This document shows, piece after piece, positions 22,471 to 31,649 of a DNA stretch of 64,000 nucleotides; within the stretch, counting starts at the first letter, position 1, and each line of letters starts with the position of its first letter. This DNA comes from Pseudomonas putida S13.1.2 (lineage in GTDB: Bacteria > Pseudomonadota > Gammaproteobacteria > Pseudomonadales > Pseudomonadaceae). Under the pieces are notes generated by a model, which was not told where the DNA came from, made no database searches, and saw nothing but the letters and a program-made list of their open reading frames with translations. The position numbers were made by a program, and so were the translations under genes. The stretch is taken from NCBI RefSeq assembly GCF_000498395.2, contig NZ_CP010979.1:6478001-6542000 (forward strand), read 5' to 3'.

Positions 22471-24084
22471 TCAGGAAGCGACGGCAGCAGGGCGGCCGGT
22501 ATAGGGTTCAGCGCTGGCTTCGCTTTCGTCTTCACCTTCCAGGCGCACAAGGTGGGCAGGCACGCCCGTCGCGGCGCCCCAGTAGTAGATGCCCAACGCG
22601 CAGGCGGCCACGGCCACGGTGTCGAGCGGGTGGCCGATTACCCCCAGGCCGCCGAAGCTGCCCAGCCACGACAGCAGGATGGTCACCGCGTAGAACCCGA
22701 TCAGCCATGCCGACGAGCGAACCTGCTGGGCCAGCGACAGGTGCTGGGTGGGTACGAAACGGCTGCACAGCAGGTACAGCACGAACATCACGATTTGCAG
22801 GGCCAGCAGCCACGACACGGTGTTCCAGCCCGACCAGTACACGATCAGCGCGGCGATGATGAACGACAGCGGGCCGAGCACGGCCATGCCCTTGACCCGG
22901 AACGGGCGCGGCATGTGGGGTGCATTGCGGCGCAGGGCGGCGACGGTGACCGGGGCGACGGCGTAGCTCAGCACCAGGGCAGCCGATACCACGTTGATCA
23001 GCGCTTCCCACGAGGGGAACGGCAGGGTCCAGAACACCGACAGGCCGAAGGTCAGCCACAGGGCCGGGCGCGGGATGCCGGACTCTGCATCGATGCGGGT
23101 GAAGTACTTGAAGAAGGTGCCGGTCTGCGCCCAGCCGTAGATCACCCGCGGGGTGGCGTTCATGTAGATGTTGCCGCAGCCGCTGGGCGAGATCACGGCG
23201 TCGGCCACCACCAGGTAGGCCAGCCAGCCCACACCCAGGGCCAGGGCGATGTCACGGTAGGGCAGGGCCAGTTCCTTGGTCACGCTGGCCCAGCCGTTGG
23301 CCAGCATTTCGGTCGGCACGCTGCCGAGGAAGGCCAGTTGCAGCAGGGCGTAAATCGCGGTGGACAGCAGCACCGACAAAATCAGTGCAATAGGGATGGT
23401 GCGCTGTGGGTTCTTCACCTCGCTTGCTACCGAAATGATTGGCGTCAGGCCCAGGTAGGCGAAGATGATGCCGCCGGCCGATACGGCCATTTCCACCCCG
23501 GACAGGCCGAACGGGGCAAAACCGTGGACCTCGAAGTTTTCTGGCTTGAAGAAGGTGAACAGCACGCCGATTACCAGTAGCGGCACAATGAACTTGAACA
23601 CGCTGACCAGGTTGTTGGCCTTGGCGAAGGTTTTCACGCTGCGGTAATTGAGGAAGAAGAACAGCCCCAGCAGGGCGAACTGCACCAGCCAGCCGAGCAC
23701 GGTCGGGTCGCTGGAGCCGGCCTTGGTCAGCCCGGGGAACCAGGCGGCGGCGTATTGGCGTGAGGCGACCACTTCGATGGCGATCAGGCTGGAAAAGGCG
23801 ATCAGGGTGATGAAACCCATCAGGTAGCCGAGCAGTGGGCCGTGCGAGTAAACCGGGTAGCGCACCACGCCACCGGCACGTGGCAGGGCGGCGCCCAGCT
23901 CGCAGTAGACGATGCCCAGCAGCAGTACGGCGAAACCGCCAAGGAACCAGGAGAGGATGCCGGCCGGGCCGGCGATGGCCGACACGTGGCTGGCGGCGAA
24001 CAGCCAGCCGGAGCCGAAGATGGCCCCTAGGCCGATGAAGGTGAGGTCCAGCAGTGATAACTGTTTTTTGAATTTGCCTGACAT
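22471..24084 (-). CDS. APC-family amino-acid permease, probable hydroxyproline transporter
   Basis: A 537-residue inner-membrane permease with about twelve helices. The N-terminus has LSLLDLTFIGLGAIFGSGWL, the APC helix 1 unwinding region with Gly-rich GAIFGSG. Mid-protein segments include EVVASRQYAAAWFPGL and IVPLLVIGVLFTFF. The C-terminal tail is charged and cytosolic. It is the first gene of the minus-strand cluster and overlaps nothing; 23 bp separate it from the epimerase gene. Substrate assignment rests on context only. Confidence 0.88.
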   Translation of the reverse strand: MSGKFKKQLSLLDLTFIGLGAIFGSGWLFAASHVSAIAGPAGILSWFLGGFAVLLLGIVYCELGAALPRAGGVVRYPVYSHGPLLGYLMGFITLIAFSSLIAIEVVASRQYAAAWFPGLTKAGSSDPTVLGWLVQFALLGLFFFLNYRSVKTFAKANNLVSVFKFIVPLLVIGVLFTFFKPENFEVHGFAPFGLSGVEMAVSAGGIIFAYLGLTPIISVASEVKNPQRTIPIALILSVLLSTAIYALLQLAFLGSVPTEMLANGWASVTKELALPYRDIALALGVGWLAYLVVADAVISPSGCGNIYMNATPRVIYGWAQTGTFFKYFTRIDAESGIPRPALWLTFGLSVFWTLPFPSWEALINVVSAALVLSYAVAPVTVAALRRNAPHMPRPFRVKGMAVLGPLSFIIAALIVYWSGWNTVSWLLALQIVMFVLYLLCSRFVPTQHLSLAQQVRSSAWLIGFYAVTILLSWLGSFGGLGVIGHPLDTVAVAACALGIYYWGAATGVPAHLVRLEGEDESEASAEPYTGRPAAVAS

Positions 24085-24340
24085 GGGTTCGCCTTTTTGT
24101 TGGTTATTGGATAGGCAGGTCTGATGTCACGAGATGCGGCTTTTTGGGCCGCGCTCTTGTAGGACTTGGGCGGCTTGCGTGGGGCATAGAGTGAACCGGT
24201 CGGGGCGACGGTTCTTGATGGTTTTCTGCAGGGGGGATGACGAAATCGGCACAGTTGCAAAAAATGCTGGCGGCCAGGGTGGGCTGGTGGATAGGCTGTA
24301 GGCCACATCGCACAAGGCCTGTAAGGGAGTGTTTATAGTG
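24085..24340. other. Divergent promoter region of the hydroxyproline cluster
   Basis: A roughly 260-bp gap between the permease gene and the REP that precedes the AraC-type regulator gene. It must hold the cluster promoter and regulator-binding sites. I see no gene and cannot fix the operator by eye. Confidence 0.45.
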
Positions 24341-24439
24341 CCGGCCTCTTCGCGGGCAAGCCCGCTTCCACAGGTACGGCGCAGAATCCGAAACGTGTGG
24401 AGGACCTGTGGGAGCGGGCGAGCCCGCGAAAGGGCCGGC
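24341..24439. repeat. REP pair (class A)
   Basis: CCGGCCTCTTCGCGGGCAAGCCCGCTTCCACAGG and the inverted partner ending CGCGAAAGGGCCGG, just upstream of the AraC-type regulator gene. Confidence 0.88.
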
Positions 24440-24461
24440 ACAGCCAGCAGAGAACCGACAG

Positions 24462-25244
24462 ATGACCGATACTCCCCTGGCAACCCTCTACCAGTCCCTC
24501 GACCAGCACCGCCCCGCCACCCTCGAGGCCCTGCTCGCCGGTGTATCGCTGCTGCTGCCAATCCTCGACGCCATCCCCAACGCCGCCATCTTCATCAAGG
24601 ACCCGGCCGCCCGCTATGTGCTGGCCAACAACACCCTGGTCCAGCGCTGTGGCCTCAAGCGCCTGCAACCGCTGTTGGGCAAGACCAGCGCCGAAGTGTT
24701 CCCGGCACAGCTGGGCCCCGGCTACACCGAACAGGACCGCCGGGTGCTCAAGGAAGGCATGGTGCTGGAGGACCAACTGGAGCTGCACCTGTACGGCAGC
24801 CGTGAACCCGGCTGGTGCCTGACCCACAAGCGCCCGCTGTACAACCAGGCGGGCGAGATCATTGGCCTGGTTGGCATTTCGGTCGACCTGCAATCAGCCG
24901 CCGACAGCCACCCCGCCTATCAACGCCTGGCCGCGGTGGACGAGCACATTCGCCAGCATTTCCACCAGCCGATCAGCATGGGCGAGCTCACCCGCATCGC
25001 CGGTATTTCCGTGGCCCAGCTGGAGCGCTATTGCAAGCGGGTGTTCCACCTCACGCCCCGGCAGATGATCCACAAGGCACGCCTGGAGCACGCCCACCGC
25101 CTGTTGCATTCGGAGCTGCCCATCACCGAAGTGGCGATGTGCTGCGGCTACACCGACCACAGCGCCTTCAGCCGCCAGTTCAAGCAACTGACCGGCTTTA
25201 CCCCACGGCAGTACCGCCAGGCCACCAGCGATCAGGTGGCTTGA
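24462..25244 (+). CDS. PAS-AraC transcriptional regulator of the hydroxyproline cluster
   Basis: 260 residues. The N-terminal half is a PAS domain (ILDAIPNAAIFIKDPAARYV, and the PAS end EIIGLVGISVDLQ). The C-terminal half is an AraC-type double helix-turn-helix: ISMGELTRIAGISVAQLERY, then ITEVAMCCGYTDHSAFSRQF and the signature tail LTGFTPRQYRQ. Start ATG 24462 (MTDTPLATLY) follows GAGAACCGACAG. It is divergent from the permease gene, so it is the likely hydroxyproline-responsive activator (LhpR-like). A PAS rather than cupin sensor is the notable point. Its end overlaps a convergent LysR gene by 13 bp. Confidence 0.88.
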   Translation: MTDTPLATLYQSLDQHRPATLEALLAGVSLLLPILDAIPNAAIFIKDPAARYVLANNTLVQRCGLKRLQPLLGKTSAEVFPAQLGPGYTEQDRRVLKEGMVLEDQLELHLYGSREPGWCLTHKRPLYNQAGEIIGLVGISVDLQSAADSHPAYQRLAAVDEHIRQHFHQPISMGELTRIAGISVAQLERYCKRVFHLTPRQMIHKARLEHAHRLLHSELPITEVAMCCGYTDHSAFSRQFKQLTGFTPRQYRQATSDQVA

Positions 25245-26119
25245 AACAGCACCTTGGCCTCGGCGAAGCACTGTTCGGCAATCGCCGACCGCGGCTCGCT
25301 GCGCCGCAGCAGCAGGCCGACCGGGCTGTGAATGGCGGCGTCGGCCACCGGCACGATGCGCAGGTGTTCGCTGAGGTCTTCCAGGCCGCAGTCCAGCGGC
25401 ATGATCGCGCAGCACATGCCGGTGTTGATGGCCTGGATCAGCTGGAAGGTCGAGTCGCTCTCCAGCACCGCATTCGGCTCCAGGCCACGGCTGCGGAAGC
25501 TCAGGTCCAATGATTGGCGGTAGTGCATGCCTTTGCTCAGCAAGCCCAGCGGTATATCGCTGAGTGCATCCCAGCGCAGCGGGTCGCCTGCAAACTGGAA
25601 GTGCCGGGTGTCGTGCAACAGGCCCATGGTGGTGGTGCCCAGTTCGATCACTTCAAAGAAGCTGGTGTTGACCTGGTCCAGGTAGCAAATACCCAGGTCG
25701 AGCTGGTTGCGGCTGAGCCCGTCGATGACTTGTTCCGAGCTCAGCGAGCTGAGTTGAAAGTGCAGTTCGGGGTATTTTTCGCGCAGTGGCAGCAGCAGGT
25801 GCATGGGGTTGAAGCTGGCCAGCGGCACCGTACCCAGGCGCAGGCTGCCGACCACCTGGCCGCGGCAGCTGGCGGCCTCGGCCTGCAGGCCGTCGTGGGC
25901 GGCGAGCAGGGTGCGGGCCCAGGCCAGGATGCGCTCGCCGGCTTCGGTAAAACCTTCGAAGCGCTGGCCGCGCTTGACCAGCACCAGCTCCAGCTCGTCC
26001 TCCAGGTTACGCAGGCGCATGGACAGCGTTGGCTGGGTGATATGGCACAGCGCCGCGGCCTGGCCGAAGTGGCGGGTCTGGTCGAGGGCGATGAGGAACT
26101 TGAGCTGCTTGATGTCCAT
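25232..26119 (-). CDS. LysR-family transcriptional regulator
   Basis: 295 residues. The N-terminal winged helix is MDIKQLKFLIALDQTRHFGQ followed by ITQPTLSMRLRNLEDELELV. The effector domain begins near residue 90 (GSLRLGTVPLASFNPMHLLL). It resembles the group of Pseudomonas regulators whose target is a nearby formate dehydrogenase or molybdoenzyme gene, but no direct target is visible; moaB is divergent 139 bp away. It is convergent with the AraC-type gene, overlapping by 13 bp. Confidence 0.88.
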   Translation of the reverse strand: MDIKQLKFLIALDQTRHFGQAAALCHITQPTLSMRLRNLEDELELVLVKRGQRFEGFTEAGERILAWARTLLAAHDGLQAEAASCRGQVVGSLRLGTVPLASFNPMHLLLPLREKYPELHFQLSSLSSEQVIDGLSRNQLDLGICYLDQVNTSFFEVIELGTTTMGLLHDTRHFQFAGDPLRWDALSDIPLGLLSKGMHYRQSLDLSFRSRGLEPNAVLESDSTFQLIQAINTGMCCAIMPLDCGLEDLSEHLRIVPVADAAIHSPVGLLLRRSEPRSAIAEQCFAEAKVLFQAT

Positions 26120-26258
26120 GAAAGTGCCTGGCGTCTGGTTATGCAGACCTTAACCCACGTCTGCGATAGATGTCATTGATCGCCCGGTACGCCATATCGA
26201 TTGGACGCCCTCGGGCCGTGGCTCTAGCGTGGCGACAATGCCATCAAGGAGTTTTACC

Positions 26259-26798
26259 GTGCGCATCCAACCCGATGCGGTCTTCGTACCGCTGAACATC
26301 GCCGTGCTGACCGTCTGCGACACCCGTACCTACGACAACGACACCTCTGGCGAGCTGCTGGCCAGCCGTTCGGTAGAGGTCGGCCACCGGCTGGTGGCGC
26401 GGGCGCTGCTCAAGGACGACCTGTACAAGATCCGCGCCCAGGTGGCGACCTGGATTGCCGATGAGCAGGTGCAGGTGGTGTTGATTACTGGCGGTACCGG
26501 CTTTACCGGGCGAGACAGCACGCCGGAAGCCGTCGAGTGCCTGCTGGACAAGCGCATCGACGGTTTTGGTGAGCTGTTCCGGGCATTGTCGATTCTGGAT
26601 ATCGGCACCTCGACCGTGCAGAGCCGGGCGTTGGCCGGGTTGTCCAACCGCACGTTGGTGTGCTGCCTGCCGGGCTCTACCGGGGCCTGTCGTACCGCGT
26701 GGGAGGGTATCCTGGCCGAGCAGCTGGATGCCCGGCACCGGCCGTGCAATTTCGTCAAACACCTGTTGCCGATCGAGGCCTGCGCAAGCCGGGGCTGA
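26259..26798 (+). CDS. moaB: Molybdenum cofactor biosynthesis protein B
   Basis: A 179-residue molybdopterin-adenylyltransferase-fold protein (MoaB/Mog group) of Moco assembly. GTG 26259 is the start because AAGGAG lies eight bases upstream. Motifs are NIAVLTVCDTRTYDNDTSG near the N-terminus, VLITGGTGFTGRDSTPEAVE in the nucleotide/pterin site, and CLPGSTGACRTAW. It lies upstream of a convergent bestrophin and moaA pair and near a molybdoenzyme gene, so the neighbourhood is functionally linked. Confidence 0.93.
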   Translation: MRIQPDAVFVPLNIAVLTVCDTRTYDNDTSGELLASRSVEVGHRLVARALLKDDLYKIRAQVATWIADEQVQVVLITGGTGFTGRDSTPEAVECLLDKRIDGFGELFRALSILDIGTSTVQSRALAGLSNRTLVCCLPGSTGACRTAWEGILAEQLDARHRPCNFVKHLLPIEACASRG

Positions 26799-26812
26799 AC
26801 TGGGTCCTGTAC

Positions 26813-26907
26813 CGGCCCTTTCGCGGGTAAACCCGCTCCCACAGGATCACCACTGCCTTTGGACTTTATGCAGTCCCTGTGGGAGCGGGTTTACCCGCGA
26901 ACGGGCC
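26813..26907. repeat. REP pair (class A)
   Basis: CGGCCCTTTCGCGGGTAAACCCGCTCCCACAGG and its inverted partner between convergent moaB and the bestrophin gene. Confidence 0.9.
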
Positions 26908-26928
26908 AGCACAGGACGGCGCATTTGC

Positions 26929-27828
26929 TCAGCTCAGCACATACCCCACCGGCAACAGCGCTGGCGGCAACTGCTGCTCCCCCAACCCCGCCAGCACATC
27001 GCGCTCCACGGTCCGCACCATGGCATCGGTCGGCAAATCGTTTTCATCGCGCCCGAACGGGTCTTCCAGCTCGTTGCCAATCGCATCCAGCCCGAAGAAC
27101 GTGTACCCCACGATGGTGGTGAACAGCGGCGCCAGCCAGCCCAGCGGCTCGGCCAGGGCAAACGGCAGCAGAATGCAGAAGATGTAGATGGTGCGGTGCA
27201 GCAGCAGCGTATAGGGGAACGGCAAGGGTGTACCCTTGATCCGTTCACAGGTGGCCTGCACTTCGGTCAACCCCACCAGCCGCTGCTCCAGCAGGCTGTA
27301 GCGCCAATCGCTGATCTGCTGCTGCGCGGCCAAGCGCGAACAGTGCTCGCCCATTTCACGCAGGATGCCGTCACACACATTGTGGGGGCTGATCGCATCG
27401 GGCCGGGCCAACCACGGTCTGGCAGCTACCCGTTCGTCCTCGTTACGCAACCGTGCATTAAGCGCATGAGCGAAACCACACAGGCTGCGCAGCAGGTCGC
27501 TACGCAGTTTTTCATCTGCAATCACCACGCTTTCGCGCACGAACGAGCGGGTTTCGATGATCAGCTTGCCCCAGGCCTTGCGGCCCTCCCACCAGCGGTC
27601 ATAGCAGGCGTTGTTGCGAAAGCTCATGAAGATCGACAGCGACAGGCCAAGCAAGGTGAACGGCGTGGCACTCACCGGGTAGAAAAACGCCGGGTAATGG
27701 CGCTCGACCAGCACGATCAGTGCTGCCAGCAAGGTCACCATCAGGCAGCGCAGGGCAATGCGCTTGACGATCGAACCCTTGAGGGTGAACAGCACACGCA
27801 GCACATCGGGGGTTGGGTGGACGATCAT
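26929..27828 (-). CDS. Bestrophin-family membrane protein (UPF0187)
   Basis: A 299-residue predicted ion channel or transporter with about four membrane helices. The N-terminal pair lies near residues 25-65 (LMVTLLAALIVLVERHYPAF, then LLGLSLSIFMSFRNNACYDR-WWEGRKAWG), the bestrophin signature. A second pair follows near residues 215-250 (IYIFCILLPFALAEPLGWLA). The conserved GYTFFGLDAIGNELEDPFG lies near the C-terminus. It starts 20 bp after the moaA stop on the same strand, so it is probably co-transcribed with moaA. Its link to Moco synthesis is only positional. Confidence 0.9.
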   Translation of the reverse strand: MIVHPTPDVLRVLFTLKGSIVKRIALRCLMVTLLAALIVLVERHYPAFFYPVSATPFTLLGLSLSIFMSFRNNACYDRWWEGRKAWGKLIIETRSFVRESVVIADEKLRSDLLRSLCGFAHALNARLRNEDERVAARPWLARPDAISPHNVCDGILREMGEHCSRLAAQQQISDWRYSLLEQRLVGLTEVQATCERIKGTPLPFPYTLLLHRTIYIFCILLPFALAEPLGWLAPLFTTIVGYTFFGLDAIGNELEDPFGRDENDLPTDAMVRTVERDVLAGLGEQQLPPALLPVGYVLS

Positions 27829-27848
27829 GGAAATCCAGAGACGGCCGC

Positions 27849-28853
27849 TTAGCCGCCGGTCATGTTCATGAAGCGCAGGATCTGCACGTCGCCACCGACT
27901 TCGAAGTGATGGCGGTAGGGCTTGAGGTGCAGCGAATCACGGATAGCCTTTTCCAGCCGTTCGGCATTGCCAGGGTGCGCGCGCAGCACATGCTTCAGGT
28001 CCACCGAATGTTCATTGCCCAGGCACAGCAGCAGGCGGCCTTCGACCGTCAGGCGCACGCGGTTGCAGGTGGCGCAGAAATTGTGGCTGTGCGGCGATAT
28101 GAAGCCGACCCGGGTGTTCGCGGTTTCGGCCAGGCGCCAGTAGCGGGCCGGGCCCTGTGAGGATTCGGTGGATTCGATCAGGGTGAACTGCTCGGCAAGG
28201 CGCTCACGTACTTCATCACTGGAGCAGAACGACTCGCCGCGTTCGTGCTCGCTGATCACCCCTAGCGGCATTTCTTCGATGAAGGTGATGTCCAGTTCGC
28301 GATCAATGGCAAAGCGCACCAGGTCGACCAGTTCATGATCGTTGCGGCCCTTGAGCACCACGCAGTTGAGCTTGGTGCGCTTGAAGCCGGCCTTGCGTGC
28401 GGCGTCGATACCGGCGATGACCTGATGCAGGTCGCCGGTGCGGGTCAGCTGCTTGAAGCGCCCGGCGTCCAGGCTGTCGAGGCTGATGTTCAGGCGCGTC
28501 ACGCCGGCATCGAACAGCGGCTGTGCCAGGCGCCCCAGTTGCGAGCCGTTGCTGGTCAGGCACAGTTCGCGCAGGCCGGGCAGGGCTGCGATGCGCCCGC
28601 ACAGGTCGACGATGCCCTGGCGTACCAGTGGCTCGCCGCCGGTCAGGCGGATCTTGCGGGTGCCCAGGGCGACGAAACGCTCGGCCACCTGGAACAGTTC
28701 TTCGAGGCTGAGGATCTGCTGGCGCGGCAGAAACTGCATGTCTTCGGCCATGCAGTACACGCAACGGAAGTCGCAGCGGTCGGTGACCGACATCCGCAGG
28801 TAGTCGATTTTCCGGTTGAAGCCGTCAATCAGGGCCCGGCTGTTCTGTTCCAC
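27849..28853 (-). CDS. moaA: GTP 3',8-cyclase (molybdenum cofactor biosynthesis protein A)
   Basis: A 334-residue radical-SAM enzyme catalysing the first Moco step, GTP to 3',8-cyclo-7,8-dihydro-GTP. The N-terminal radical-SAM cluster motif is CDFRCVYCMAED. The C-terminal cluster cysteines are in FCATCNRVRLTVEGRLLLCL. The protein ends in Gly-Gly (NMTGG), which is required in the family. ATG 28853 is the start (MEQNSRALIDGFNRKIDYLR). It is followed by the bestrophin gene. Confidence 0.96.
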   Translation of the reverse strand: MEQNSRALIDGFNRKIDYLRMSVTDRCDFRCVYCMAEDMQFLPRQQILSLEELFQVAERFVALGTRKIRLTGGEPLVRQGIVDLCGRIAALPGLRELCLTSNGSQLGRLAQPLFDAGVTRLNISLDSLDAGRFKQLTRTGDLHQVIAGIDAARKAGFKRTKLNCVVLKGRNDHELVDLVRFAIDRELDITFIEEMPLGVISEHERGESFCSSDEVRERLAEQFTLIESTESSQGPARYWRLAETANTRVGFISPHSHNFCATCNRVRLTVEGRLLLCLGNEHSVDLKHVLRAHPGNAERLEKAIRDSLHLKPYRHHFEVGGDVQILRFMNMTGG

Positions 28854-28983
28854 GTTCGCGCTCGAATGGGTTGGGACACATCTCCAAGCTATAACCTGGC
28901 CGCAGGGGCGTCAAATTGCTTTGTCCGACTGCTTGATCGACGGCCTCTATCATGGCATTCCCAAGCCTGCACCGAGTCGCCTC

Positions 28984-29066
28984 GTTCGCGGGCATGCCCG
29001 CTCCCACAGGTCCATCACAGGGCTGAGGTACAAGGTAATCCCGTGGGAGCGGGCGTGCCCGCGAAT
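28984..29066. repeat. REP pair (class A)
   Basis: GTTCGCGGGCATGCCCGCTCCCACAGG and its inverse lie in the 340-bp gap between divergent moaA and the molybdoenzyme gene. Nothing else recognisable is seen in that gap. Confidence 0.85.
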
Positions 29067-29192
29067 AATACTGCAACCCCATTCCGGCCCATGATCGAAA
29101 CCGCTTATCACACCGTAAGATCTTTCGATTGGACGCCCCTGCCTCACGCTCAATAGGCTGGAAAAAAGCATCGAAGCGTGAGGATTCATCGC

Positions 29193-31523
29193 ATGAGCCA
29201 GGACGAACACATCAGGGACTACAAGGGCGCCGCCGCCGGTTGGGGGGCGCTCAAGAGCGTCACCAAAAGCTGGCTGGGCAGCGAAAACGCCTTCAAGAAC
29301 CTGCGGGCCATGCTCAAGACCAACCAGAACGGCGGCTTTGACTGCCCCGGCTGTGCGTGGGGCGAGTCGCCGGAAAGCGACATGGTCAAGTTCTGCGAAA
29401 ACGGCGCCAAGGCGGTTAACTGGGAGGCGACCGGTCGCTCGGTCGACCCGGCTTTCTTCGCCAAATACAGCGTCAGCGCGCTGAGGGACCAGACCGACTA
29501 CTGGCTCGAATACCAGGGCCGCCTCACGCACCCGATGCGTTACGACGCTGCCACCGATCACTATGTCGAAACCACCTGGCAGGAGGCCTTCGAGCTGGTC
29601 GCCACGCACCTGCGTGCGCTGCAGTCGCCCGATGAGGCCGAGTTCTACACCTCGGGCCGGGCCAGCAACGAGGCGGCGTTCCTCTACCAGCTGTTCGTGC
29701 GCGCTTACGGCACCAACAACTTCCCCGATTGCTCGAACATGTGCCACGAAGCCAGCGGCGCAGGCATGTCGGAAACCCTCGGGGTGGGCAAGGGCACCGT
29801 GGTGTTCCACGACCTGGAGCTGGCCGACGCCATCTTTGTCATCGGCCAGAACCCCGGCACCAACCACCCGCGCATGCTCGAACCGCTGCGTGAGGCGGTC
29901 AAGCGTGGGGCCCAGGTGGTGTGCTTCAACCCGCTGAAAGAGCGTGGCCTGGAGCGCTTCCAACACCCACAGCACCCGTTCGAAATGCTCAGCAACGGCT
30001 CTGAGCCGACGTCCAGCGCCTACTTCCGCCCGGCCCTGGGTGGTGACATGGCGGCCATGCGTGGCATTGCCAAGTTCCTGTTGCAGTGGGAGCGTGAAGC
30101 CCAGGCCAAGGGCGAGCCGGCGGTGTTCGACCATGCCTTCATCGCCGAGCACACCAGCGGCGTCGATGACTACCTGGCAGCGGTGGACGCCACCTCTTGG
30201 GAACACATCGTCAAACAGTCGGGCCTGACCCTGGCCGAGATCGAGCTGGCCGCACGCATGTACCGCAAGGCCGAACGTGTGATCATGTGCTGGGCCATGG
30301 GCGTTACCCAGCACCGCCATTCGGTGCCTACCGTGCAGGAAATCGTCAACCTGCAGTTGCTGCGCGGCAACGTCGGCAAACCCGGCGCCGGCCTGTCGCC
30401 GGTGCGCGGCCACAGCAACGTGCAGGGCGACCGCACCATGGGTATCGACGAAAAACCCAAGGCGGCGCTGCTCGATGCCATCGAAAAACGCTTCCAGTTC
30501 CGCGTGCCGCGGGCCCACGGGCACAACGCGGTGCTGGCGATCAAGGCCATGGAAGAGGGCCGGGCCAAGGTGTTCATCGCCCTGGGCGGCAATTTCGCCC
30601 AAGCCACCCCGGACACCCCGCGCACCCACGCGGCCCTGCAGAACTGCGCGTTGACCGTGCAGATTTCCACCAAGCTCAACCGCTCGCACCTGGTGACAGG
30701 CCGCGATGCGCTGATCTTGCCTTGCCTGGGCCGTACCGAAATCGACCTGCAGGCCGAAGGGCCGCAAGGCGTGACCGTGGAGGACACCTTCAGCATGGTG
30801 CACATCTCCAATGGCCAGTTGCGCCCGCGTTCGCCGCACATGCGCTCGGAGCCGTGGATCGTCGCCGGCATGGCCAAGGCCACGCTGGGCAACCAGCCGA
30901 TCGACTGGGAGTATGCGGTGGCCGACTACAACCGCATTCGTGACATGATCGCCGACGTGATCCCAGGTTTCACCGGCTTCAACGAACGCCTGCATAGCCC
31001 GGGTGGTTTCCACCTGGGCAACAACGCTGCCGATCGCAGCTTCCGCACGGCCACGGGCAAGGCCCGCTTCATGCCCCACGCACTGCCGGAAGAGTTGATC
31101 AACGCCAAGGTACTGGCACGGGGTGACAAGCCCGACCTGATCCTGCAAACGCTGCGTTCACATGACCAGTACAACACCACCCTGTATGGCCTGGACGACC
31201 GCTACCGCGGGGTGTTTGGCCTGCGTGAGGTGGTGTTCGTCAACGAGGCCGACATCCGCCGCCTGGGCTTCGAGCCGGGTGAGCAGGTGGACCTGGTGTC
31301 GCTGTGGGAGGATGGCGTGGAGCGGCGCGTTTCCGGCTTCCGCCTGGTGGCGTATGACGTGCCTGAAGGGCAGGCGGCGGCGTATTACCCCGAGACCAAC
31401 CCGCTGGTGCCGCTGGAAAGTTATGGTGAGGGGACCTACACCCCGACCTCGAAGTTTGTCGCCATCAAGGTCGAAAAAGCCAAGGCAGGGAACCGCATTG
31501 CCGCGGCGTTGGCCGCGGATTGA
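29193..31523 (+). CDS. FdhF/YdeP-family molybdopterin oxidoreductase
   Basis: A 776-residue cytosolic oxidoreductase of the formate dehydrogenase alpha/YdeP group. The N-terminal cluster motif GGFDCPGCAWGE has fewer cysteines than classical formate dehydrogenases. The molybdopterin region has EAEFYTSGRASNEAAFLYQL, NFPDCSNMCHEASG, FVIGQNPGTNHPRM and HSNVQGDRTMGI. The C-terminal dinucleotide-binding domain has TLRSHDQYNTTLYGLDDRY. ATG 29193 has TGAGGA upstream; an ATG five codons earlier is less likely. Neighbouring moaA and moaB fit its cofactor needs. Substrate is unknown; in E. coli YdeP is linked to acid resistance. Confidence 0.9.
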   Translation: MSQDEHIRDYKGAAAGWGALKSVTKSWLGSENAFKNLRAMLKTNQNGGFDCPGCAWGESPESDMVKFCENGAKAVNWEATGRSVDPAFFAKYSVSALRDQTDYWLEYQGRLTHPMRYDAATDHYVETTWQEAFELVATHLRALQSPDEAEFYTSGRASNEAAFLYQLFVRAYGTNNFPDCSNMCHEASGAGMSETLGVGKGTVVFHDLELADAIFVIGQNPGTNHPRMLEPLREAVKRGAQVVCFNPLKERGLERFQHPQHPFEMLSNGSEPTSSAYFRPALGGDMAAMRGIAKFLLQWEREAQAKGEPAVFDHAFIAEHTSGVDDYLAAVDATSWEHIVKQSGLTLAEIELAARMYRKAERVIMCWAMGVTQHRHSVPTVQEIVNLQLLRGNVGKPGAGLSPVRGHSNVQGDRTMGIDEKPKAALLDAIEKRFQFRVPRAHGHNAVLAIKAMEEGRAKVFIALGGNFAQATPDTPRTHAALQNCALTVQISTKLNRSHLVTGRDALILPCLGRTEIDLQAEGPQGVTVEDTFSMVHISNGQLRPRSPHMRSEPWIVAGMAKATLGNQPIDWEYAVADYNRIRDMIADVIPGFTGFNERLHSPGGFHLGNNAADRSFRTATGKARFMPHALPEELINAKVLARGDKPDLILQTLRSHDQYNTTLYGLDDRYRGVFGLREVVFVNEADIRRLGFEPGEQVDLVSLWEDGVERRVSGFRLVAYDVPEGQAAAYYPETNPLVPLESYGEGTYTPTSKFVAIKVEKAKAGNRIAAALAAD

Positions 31524-31537
31524 CAGGTTGCCTGCAA

Positions 31538-31632
31538 GGGCCCTATCGCCGGCAAGCCAGCTCCCACAAGGACCGCACAGATTTCAGAACCTGTGATAAA
31601 CCTGTGGGAGCTGGGTTGCCGGCGATAGGGCC
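31538..31632. repeat. REP pair (class B)
   Basis: GGGCCCTATCGCCGGCAAGCCAGCTCCCACAAGG and an inverted partner ending GCCGGCGATAGGGCC, between convergent genes. Confidence 0.9.
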
Positions 31633-31649
31633 GGTGCAGCCATACAGAA

